Shown here: positions 1-4,528 of the stretch, piece by piece
Layout of the letters: each line of letters begins with the position of its first letter
How positions within the stretch are numbered: position 1 is the first letter of the stretch
NCBI GenBank assembly: GCA_028714275.1
Contig: JAQTMP010000047.1
Location: 1 to 5,611, forward strand
Direction: 5' to 3'
From: Candidatus Paceibacterota bacterium
GTDB lineage: Bacteria; Patescibacteriota; Minisyncoccia; Phycocordibacterales; CAINVO01
Length of the DNA stretch: 5,611 nucleotides
Program-made: the position numbers and the translations under genes
Notes under the pieces: generated by a model
Told to the model about the DNA's origin: nothing
Databases searched by the model: none
Seen by the model: the letters and a program-made list of their open reading frames with translations, nothing else

Positions 1-221
1 GCGTCAGTGGAAGTTGCTTCGGTTGAAGTAGCATCAACTTCTGGAGCGGTTGATGTTGCCTCTGTCGATGTAGAATTTGTAGAAGTGCCGGCAAAAAAGT
101 CAGTGATGGTGTTAACGATGTTGTCGAGGATAGAGGGTGTCGAAGTCGCGTCTGTTGATGATGCAACTTCATTTGTAGAAGTTGCAACTTGATCGGTTGA
201 AGTTGCGTCAGTTGAAGTCGC
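1..221 (-). repeat. Degenerate 15-bp (5-residue) coding repeat, (D/E)ATST type
   Basis: Inside the left-edge gene a five-codon unit reading Asp/Glu-Ala-Thr-Ser-Thr recurs with changes, in two blocks (residues about 178-205 and 223-250) separated by a non-repetitive insert. Codons differ between copies (for example GAC GCG ACT TCG ACA, GAT GCT ACT TCA ACC and GAA GCA ACT TCC ACT). The repeat is therefore kept at protein level and is not a fresh slippage tract. It may continue past the window edge. By-products of the repeat are a 9-bp inverted repeat (162-170 with 178-186) and a 12-bp palindrome at 179-190. Confidence 0.8.
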
Positions 222-752
222 ATTTAGATTTGAATCAATTGGTGTTGAAGTACTGTAAGTAAAAGCAATAATAGTTTTAGCAAAAAGTGTACTTTCATTT
301 CCGGTACTCGTTGCGCCAAGTGTGCCACGAGCAGTGATCTTGTCGCCGATGTTTAGATTGGCGAGCGACAAAGTGATTGGCACTTCATTGCCGTTTGTAT
401 TTGAATGAATATCTTGGAGGTTGGTGAGATCGACAGTAAAAAGATTTATTCCTAGATATTTGGAACCCTGAGAATCATCGAGGGTTAGGGTCGTACTGGC
501 AATGTTTGTGATGGTACCGTAGATGCCTATGACAGTAGCCTGAGAGCTATCTGTTTTAGTGGAAACGAGGCTTGTGGATGTTGCAACTAAACTATCCGCA
601 TTCGAAATCCCCCACCCAATAGCCGAAGCAATGGCTATAACAGCTAGCATTTTGAGGGATTCGACGTACCAGAGTCTCTTTTCTAGAACAATTTTCTCTA
701 CAATTACTATTTCTGGATCTTGTTTGGGACGTAAGTCAAGAAGGTTACTCAT
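1..752 (-). CDS. Membrane-anchored OB-fold-like protein with Ala-Thr-Ser-Thr repeat tail (partial, C-terminus off the left edge)
   Basis: The frame is open from the ATG at 752 to the window edge, giving 250 residues without a stop. A short charged N-terminus (about 1-33) precedes one hydrophobic segment (about 34-50, LKMLAVIAIASAIGWGI), which suggests a single-pass anchor with the rest outside the cell. Residues about 72-167 alternate like beta strands (TVIGIYGTITNIASTTLTLDD, then IGDKITARGTLG) and resemble small OB-fold domains of the DUF5666 type. This is a family-level impression, not a search result. From about residue 178 the chain becomes Thr/Ser-rich, with units such as DATST, EATST and QVATST, broken by a more hydrophobic stretch at 206-222 (PSILDNIVNTITDFFAG). 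Such tails are frequent in Parcubacteria-type surface proteins, but their role is unknown. The start is supported by an extended -10 element 9 bp upstream and by the N-terminal charge and anchor layout. There is no Shine-Dalgarno. The substrate and function cannot be named. Confidence 0.85.
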   Translation of the reverse strand, partial: MSNLLDLRPKQDPEIVIVEKIVLEKRLWYVESLKMLAVIAIASAIGWGISNADSLVATSTSLVSTKTDSSQATVIGIYGTITNIASTTLTLDDSQGSKYLGINLFTVDLTNLQDIHSNTNGNEVPITLSLANLNIGDKITARGTLGATSTGNESTLFAKTIIAFTYSTSTPIDSNLNATSTDATSTDQVATSTNEVASSTDATSTPSILDNIVNTITDFFAGTSTNSTSTEATSTAPEVDATSTEATSTD

Positions 753-761
753 ATGTCTAAC

Positions 762-770
762 ATAATAGCA
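762..770 (-). promoter_or_regulatory. Extended -10 promoter element of the left-edge gene
   Basis: Read on the minus strand the element is TGC-TATTAT, an extended -10 with five of six consensus bases. Nine bases separate the hexamer from the ATG at 752, so a start site 6-7 nt downstream would leave a leader of only about 3-4 nt. No good -35 hexamer is visible at 16-18 bp, which is usual for TGn-extended promoters. The 12-bp block 762-773 matches the gatB promoter block at 11 of 12 positions. Confidence 0.6.
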
Positions 771-802
771 TATTTAAGGATGTTTAAGTAGTGTTTGAGA
801 AG

Positions 803-811
803 TGTGGATAA
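803..811 (-). promoter_or_regulatory. Consensus DnaA box (TTATCCACA)
   Basis: The 9-mer is an exact match to the consensus DnaA-binding sequence and lies in the short gap between gatB and the left-edge gene. It is about 35 bp upstream of the -10 hexamer, near position -50 relative to the predicted start. By a rough count a perfect match on either strand is expected about 0.04 times in a window this size. It stands alone, so a replication origin is not implied. A DnaA-responsive promoter or a titration site is possible. Confidence 0.45.
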
Positions 812-824
812 CTTATAAATCACT

Positions 825-844
825 AGGCGGTTAATGAATCGCCT
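825..844 (-). other. Weak hairpin over the gatB stop codon
   Basis: A 5-bp perfect stem (AGGCG with CGCCT) extends inward through one mismatch by two A-T pairs around a 4-nt loop and encloses the gatB TAA. No T-tract follows on the minus strand, so it is not a convincing intrinsic terminator. Read-through from gatB into the next gene is possible. Confidence 0.25.
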
Positions 845-2369
845 CGATTGTGATTTTTTTCAGTAATTCTGGATTGGCGGAGCCTTTAGTAGCCTTCATT
901 CCCTGTCCAACAAAAAACATTAGAGCGCTTTCTTTGCCATTTTTATAGTCTGCTACTACATTCGGGTATTCCGCGAGGATTTTTTCTATGATTGTCTTGA
1001 GTTCACCTTCATCATTTTTTTGCATCAAGCCGTGCTCGTTGACAATGGCCTCTGGGTCACCTCCTTTTTCAAACATAATTTTTAAAATATCCTTGCCGGC
1101 GCGAGAAGAAAGCTTTCCTTCAGCCAACATGAGCATGAGCTTGGCAAAAGCTTCGTTAGATACAGGAATATTTTTTATGTCTGTATTTTTTATAAATCCG
1201 GCTACGTCTGAAGCAATATAGTTGGCTGCAAGGGTGATCGCTTTTTTGGTCACCTCTTTGTTTTTATTTAAATCTACATTTTTTACAACTAAATCAAAAA
1301 ACTTTCCGTACATTTCGTTTTTGACAAACATATCGGCATCGTCGTCTTTGAGGCCAAAATCATTTTTGAGACGCGCGCGCTTTTCCCATGGCAGCTCGGG
1401 TAATTCTTTTTTGAGATTTTCTTTGGAAAATTCTGGCGCTTCGGAAAGTTTTAATTTTGGCAAATCTGGATCAGGAAAATATCGGTAGTCATGTGAATCC
1501 TCTTTGACACGCTGCGAAAAAGTTTTCTGACTATTTTCATCCCAGCCGCGTGTCTCCTGAATTATTTTTTCTCCGCGCTCGAGCAGATCTATGTGTCGAG
1601 CAATTTCATAAGTGATGGCGCGTTCAGCTGCTCGAAAAGAGTTTAGGTTTTTGACTTCGACTTTGGTGCCAAACTTTTTGGCTGGGACATCTAGACCCTT
1701 GGCTGGATTCTCATCAGCAAGCGCCACTGAAATATTGGCCTCCACCCGCATCTCCCCTTTTTCCATGTTCGCATCACCGGCTCCTAGATAGCGGAGCAAA
1801 GTCTGCAGCTCTTTGGCAAAATCTGCCGCCTGCTCAGCGCTATGGATAACAGGCTCCGTCACTAGCTCCATCAAAGGGACTCCGGCGCGGTTGAAATCTA
1901 CTTGGGAAAAATCCCCCTGATCGTGTTTTGAAGTCGCGGTGTCTTCTTCTAGGTGCACCCGCGTCAATTCGACCCCTGCGAGCGAGCCGCCTGTCACCAG
2001 TGGAAATTTGTACTGGCTGATCTGGTAGCCTTTTGGAATATCTGGATAGAAATAGTTTTTGCGGTCGAATTCGGTAAAGTCAGCGAGCGTGCCTCCGACG
2101 GCCGTGCCCATTTTGAGGACGTGTTTGACAGCCTGCTTATTGATGACCGGGAGCGTGCCTGGGTGACCCATACAGATTGGACAAACATTGTAGTTTGGGT
2201 GCTCCTCGTCGGGGTTGTTGAGACAACCGCAAAACATTTTGGTTGTTGTTTTAAGCTCAGCATGAATTTCAAGGCCGATGGTGGGGAGGTATTTGAGAGT
2301 TGCGCCCGCGGCCGCCGCGGGCGCCTTGTTTTCCGCGGCTGATTTTGGCTCCGGATTCATGGGATTCAT
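831..2369 (-). CDS. gatB: Aspartyl/glutamyl-tRNA(Asn/Gln) amidotransferase subunit B (GatB)
   Basis: GatB is the tRNA-binding kinase subunit of the cytoplasmic GatCAB complex. It activates Glu-tRNA(Gln) or Asp-tRNA(Asn) with ATP so that ammonia delivered from GatA can amidate it. The 512 residues carry the family blocks in order: IGLEIHAEL (31-39); CGC and CPIC cysteine pairs (C47, C49, C63, C66), matching the zinc site seen in some GatB proteins; DRKNYFYPDIPKGYQISQ (102-119); NRAGVPLMELVTEP (160-173); KNLNSFRAAERAI (240-252); KEDSHDYRYFPDPDLP (289-304); and a helical YqeY-like tail ending in FFVGQGMKATKGSANPELL. Residue 174 is Val where Asp is more usual after TEP. The first 25 or so residues are a low-complexity extension before the family start. 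An ATG at 2360 is an alternative start, but the promoter position favours 2369. gatA and gatC are not in this window. Confidence 0.97.
   Translation of the reverse strand: MNPMNPEPKSAAENKAPAAAAGATLKYLPTIGLEIHAELKTTTKMFCGCLNNPDEEHPNYNVCPICMGHPGTLPVINKQAVKHVLKMGTAVGGTLADFTEFDRKNYFYPDIPKGYQISQYKFPLVTGGSLAGVELTRVHLEEDTATSKHDQGDFSQVDFNRAGVPLMELVTEPVIHSAEQAADFAKELQTLLRYLGAGDANMEKGEMRVEANISVALADENPAKGLDVPAKKFGTKVEVKNLNSFRAAERAITYEIARHIDLLERGEKIIQETRGWDENSQKTFSQRVKEDSHDYRYFPDPDLPKLKLSEAPEFSKENLKKELPELPWEKRARLKNDFGLKDDDADMFVKNEMYGKFFDLVVKNVDLNKNKEVTKKAITLAANYIASDVAGFIKNTDIKNIPVSNEAFAKLMLMLAEGKLSSRAGKDILKIMFEKGGDPEAIVNEHGLMQKNDEGELKTIIEKILAEYPNVVADYKNGKESALMFFVGQGMKATKGSANPELLKKITIEAIH
2302..2324 (-). 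other. All-G/C 10-bp hairpin within the gatB 5' coding region
   Basis: Two perfectly complementary 10-base arms (2302-2311 and 2315-2324, GCGCCCGCGG on the plus strand) flank a 3-base loop, and all 23 bases are G or C. In the gatB mRNA the hairpin would begin at nucleotide 46 of the coding sequence, over the codons for APAAAAG in the non-conserved N-terminal extension. The surrounding DNA is far more AT-rich, so this would be an unusually stable local structure for the window. Confidence 0.7.
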
Positions 2370-2376
2370 GCGCGAG

Positions 2377-2385
2377 ATTATAGCA
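2377..2385 (-). promoter_or_regulatory. Extended -10 promoter of gatB, predicted leaderless
   Basis: The minus strand reads TGC-TATAAT, a perfect -10 hexamer with a TGn extension. It is followed by 7 bases and then the gatB ATG at 2369. A normal start site 6-8 nt past the hexamer would fall on or one base before the A of the ATG, which predicts a leaderless mRNA. The -35 position is occupied by one copy of a direct repeat and is not close to TTGACA. Confidence 0.72.
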
Positions 2386-2400
2386 TATCTTTTAAATCCC

Positions 2401-2427
2401 AGTATGGAGAGTGTGGGAGTATGGAGA
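2401..2427 (-). repeat. Direct repeat over the gatB -35 region (candidate operator)
   Basis: A 10-bp sequence, AGTATGGAGA on the plus strand, occurs exactly at 2401-2410 and 2418-2427. The spacer also looks like a degraded copy, so the array can be read as AGTATGGAG, AGTGTGGG, AGTATGGAG. The copy nearest the gene ends 18 bp from the TATAAT hexamer and so covers the -35 region. The placement suits a transcription factor acting on gatB, though no regulator is identified. Confidence 0.45.
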
Positions 2428-2490
2428 CTTTTTCCCGATATGTAATATAAGACATAATTTTTATGCTTTATATTACATATCGATAAAAAG
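2428..2490. repeat. Large AT-rich palindrome between obg and gatB
   Basis: The core 2436-2482 is a 47-nt inverted repeat centred on 2459. Fifteen perfect outer pairs (CGATATGTAATATAA with its complement) and five inner pairs (CATAA with TTATG) are separated by two imperfect positions, around a TTT loop. After a 2-bp mismatch on each side the symmetry resumes with CTTTTT (2428-2433) and AAAAAG (2485-2490). It lies just downstream of the obg terminator, sharing the terminator's U-tract with its outer arm, and ends next to the direct repeat upstream of gatB. No T-run follows the core in the direction of gatB, so it is not a standard terminator. Confidence 0.8.
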
Positions 2491-2536
2491 GCGTAGTCGG
2501 ATCCTTAATGTTTAGGATTATACGAAACCTACGCCT
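2485..2536 (-). terminator. Intrinsic terminator of obg (overlaps its stop codon)
   Basis: On the minus strand AGGCGTAG (2536-2529, including the obg TAG stop) pairs perfectly with CTACGCCT (2496-2489), and the stem runs directly into five T residues (2489-2485). The 32-nt interior can itself fold through ATCCT with AGGAT (a seven-of-eight stem) and TCG with CGA. This branched hairpin with a U-tract is a good Rho-independent terminator for the AI-2E family gene-MYG1-obg unit. Confidence 0.75.
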
Positions 2537-3566
2537 CCCTCAAAATCCCCACCAAATCCTGACTCAACTTTTTGACCGCTTCGTTATCCAGAATAGAAAC
2601 TTCAAAGGCGTGCGGCATTTTTTTAATGATTTGTGAGAAAACCTTTATTTTTTCTTGAGCAACCTTGTGATCGAGCGAGTCTGTTTTAGTAAAAATAATA
2701 TATTCCGGCTTTGCCACAAGAGTCGGATCAAAAGCGGCCAGCTCAGCGCGAACTGTCTTATAGTCTTCCGCCATTTTTTCGGCAGCTCTTTTCATTTCGG
2801 TGGCCGTTTCACTTTCCAGCGACACACAATGAAAAAGCATCCGCGTGCGCTTGATATGACGCAAAAATTTATGTCCGAGGCCTTTGCCTTCGGAGGCGCC
2901 CTCGATCAGCCCAGGGATATCAGCCAACACAAATTCGTAGAGGGCGCCGAGGTTTGGCTCAAGAGTGGTAAATTGATAACTGCCGATTTTAGCATTGGCA
3001 TTGGTCAACGCATTTAAGAGACTCGACTTGCCCGCATTTGGCAGACCCACAAAACCGGCCGCGGCAATCAACTCTAGTTCGATATGAAAATCCGCCTCTT
3101 CCCCATCTTTTCCTTCGGTTGATTCCATCGGCTTGACGTTGGTCGAGGCTTTGAAATGTTCGTTCCCAAAGCCGCCGCGACCACCTTTTAAAATCAGCGT
3201 CGTCTGTCCCACTTCTTCTAAAGAAATACTGGTCTCAGCGGTAGTAGCATTTGTCTCAGACAAAGGAGAGATGTTGGTCACAATACATCCAACCGGTAAA
3301 TCAATATACAAATCCTCACCATTTTTTCCATGCATGCTTCTCTTAAAACCGTGTCCCGCATTTTCCGCTTCAAACTCTTTTTTATTTCGATAGCGCAAAA
3401 GCAGGCCGAGGTCACTGACCGCTCGGACATAGACATCTCCTCCACGTCCCCCATCGCCCCCAGCTGGTCCCATAAATTCCTTGCCTTTTTCATGCAGCCA
3501 GCGCACCACCCCGTCGCCTCCGCGTCCTGCTTTAATATGAAATGAAAGTTCGTCGATAAAAGCCAT
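2529..3566 (-). CDS. obg: GTPase Obg (CgtA), short form without a C-terminal extension
   Basis: Obg is an essential GTPase that binds the large ribosomal subunit during its maturation and links ribosome assembly to nucleotide levels. The glycine-rich Obg fold spans about residues 1-165 (KAGRGGDG, GPAGGDGGRGGDV, KGGRGGFGNEHF). The G domain follows, with P-loop GLPNAGKS (174-181), switch I FTT (199-201), G3 DIPG (216-219), G4 TKTD (293-296, in place of NKxD) and a degenerate G5 around VSILD (323-327). The protein ends at residue 345, right after the G domain, so the variable OCT domain found in some Obg proteins is absent. The segment at about 99-116 (SPLSETNATTAETSISL) is unlike the usual loop. 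The ATG start matches the conserved Obg N-terminus. There is no clear Shine-Dalgarno in the T-rich 45-bp leader after the MYG1-like gene, and the gene ends in its own terminator. Confidence 0.96.
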   Translation of the reverse strand: MAFIDELSFHIKAGRGGDGVVRWLHEKGKEFMGPAGGDGGRGGDVYVRAVSDLGLLLRYRNKKEFEAENAGHGFKRSMHGKNGEDLYIDLPVGCIVTNISPLSETNATTAETSISLEEVGQTTLILKGGRGGFGNEHFKASTNVKPMESTEGKDGEEADFHIELELIAAAGFVGLPNAGKSSLLNALTNANAKIGSYQFTTLEPNLGALYEFVLADIPGLIEGASEGKGLGHKFLRHIKRTRMLFHCVSLESETATEMKRAAEKMAEDYKTVRAELAAFDPTLVAKPEYIIFTKTDSLDHKVAQEKIKVFSQIIKKMPHAFEVSILDNEAVKKLSQDLVGILREA

Positions 3567-3611
3567 AGGATTAAAAAGTAATTAAGTAAAAAGTAAAAAA
3601 ATAAATAAAAA
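3567..3611 (-). promoter_or_regulatory. T-rich leader of obg with a 10-bp direct repeat
   Basis: The gap between the MYG1-like gene and obg is almost all A/T, and on the coding strand it is T-rich. TTACTTTTTA occurs twice, 15 bp apart (3572-3581 and 3587-3596). No TGn-TATAAT element like those of the other two genes is present and no purine-rich ribosome site precedes the ATG. Translation of obg may depend on coupling or on the unstructured U-rich leader. Confidence 0.35.
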
Positions 3612-4523
3612 CTACTGCAAGGCGAGCCGCGCCAACTCAAGGGCGCCTTTTTTGCTTTTGGCTACAGCGATAAAACGTCCGTTGTGGCAAAAAAGAGCGT
3701 CTGGCACCCCTGTCACTGAAGCCAGCTCCGCATCTTTTTTCCCCGCCCATGCGGCTGGAAAATATTTTCGGCGAGCAAAGGTGTCTGCGTCTGATTCAGC
3801 GCTCACTCCCTTGATCGACCAATGATCGTTGGCATCTTTGTATACCACAAAAAGCAACTTAGGGAAATCTTTGGCAAAAAAACGGGTCCGCGACGGCAAA
3901 ATCATCAGACGCGGATCGCCCCCTTGGGCTTGCCACGCCGTGTAGATTTTGCGCACCTTTTGATTGTCACTGACTTTGTGCTGAGCCTTTTTGATTTCCA
4001 AACGCAGCACCGTCAAAGCCATGTCCAAAACTTTGGCAAAAATCTGATCGTAGATTTTTGGATTGGAAGGATCTGATTCTACCTCAGCCTCATATGCAAA
4101 AAACATATCCTCTATAGTGTATGGCATGACTGATCCAAAGATTGGTCTGACTATCATCTTGCCATTGTCCATAGCGTCAATGGGTTGGACCAGCATTTCA
4201 TCAATCAAAGCCGCTACCTTTTCTGAGCCGGTGATTTTTTGCCCGTACTCTTTCCACACCAAACCAAAGGAGGCATAGGGTATCCCATTGTCCCGTTTTC
4301 CAGCACCTCCCTCCTGATGATGATCAAATCTTTTTTTCTTAGGGTCATAAACTCCTCCAACATCTACTACATAATCCGCCTCAGAAATATATTTTAGGTC
4401 GCGACTGCGGATCAATTTAAATTTTTCTAAAAGCAACTTCAAGACGGCTACTGAAAAAACATCATCCGGATGAAAAAAACCTCCGTGGGTCACAACTGTA
4501 ATCCTCGAAGGCTTTTTTAACAT
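3612..4523 (-). CDS. MYG1-family (UPF0160) DHH-type exonuclease homologue
   Basis: The 303-residue protein has the N-terminal MYG1 signature THGGFFHPDDV (12-22) with its putative metal ligands H13, H18, D20 and D21, then VVDVGG (52-57) and the FDHHQ block (66-70). These are the active-site motifs of DHH phosphoesterases. The C-terminal part also fits the family: YFPAAWAGKKDAELASVTGV followed by FCHNGRFIAVAKSKKGALELA. Eukaryotic MYG1 is reported to be a 3'-5' RNA exonuclease acting in nucleus and mitochondria. Bacterial members are little studied, so RNA cleavage here is an inference from conserved motifs. Length is close to the family norm and all motifs look intact. It starts 5 bp after the stop of the AI-2E family gene with no Shine-Dalgarno, consistent with coupled translation, and precedes obg in the same apparent transcription unit. 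No signal peptide is visible, so a cytoplasmic location is expected. Confidence 0.92.
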   Translation of the reverse strand: MLKKPSRITVVTHGGFFHPDDVFSVAVLKLLLEKFKLIRSRDLKYISEADYVVDVGGVYDPKKKRFDHHQEGGAGKRDNGIPYASFGLVWKEYGQKITGSEKVAALIDEMLVQPIDAMDNGKMIVRPIFGSVMPYTIEDMFFAYEAEVESDPSNPKIYDQIFAKVLDMALTVLRLEIKKAQHKVSDNQKVRKIYTAWQAQGGDPRLMILPSRTRFFAKDFPKLLFVVYKDANDHWSIKGVSAESDADTFARRKYFPAAWAGKKDAELASVTGVPDALFCHNGRFIAVAKSKKGALELARLALQ

Positions 4524-4528
4524 AGATA

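Noticed and set aside
162..190. Inverted repeat and 12-bp palindrome in the left-edge gene as a regulatory site
   Set aside because: Both arise from the codons of adjacent ATST units (GCAACTTC against GAAGTTGC) and lie deep in coding sequence.
7..192. A plus-strand open frame rich in VEVAS repeats
   Set aside because: It is the antisense reading of the ATST repeat tail. The minus-strand frame has a start, an anchor, a domain and a promoter, while this one has none.
753..830. Replication origin, suggested by the perfect DnaA box and AT-rich DNA
   Set aside because: Only one consensus box is present, there is no box cluster, no dnaA, dnaN or gyrB nearby, and the gap is only 78 bp with a promoter in it.
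1841..1850. A second DnaA-like box (TATGGATAA) inside gatB
   Set aside because: It differs from the consensus at a core position and lies in conserved coding sequence, so it is best explained by chance.
1953..2342. A 129-residue plus-strand open frame opposite gatB
   Set aside because: It lies wholly antisense to strongly conserved GatB codons. Its translation shows no family motif and no start context.
2436..2482. The large palindrome as a CRISPR repeat or a tRNA-like gene
   Set aside because: It occurs once, with no spacers or array, and has none of the conserved tRNA loop sequences.
3278..3640. A 120-residue minus-strand frame with a hydrophobic N-terminus spanning the MYG1-obg junction
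   Set aside because: The hydrophobic start is only the T-rich intergenic DNA being translated, and the rest is obg in the wrong frame.
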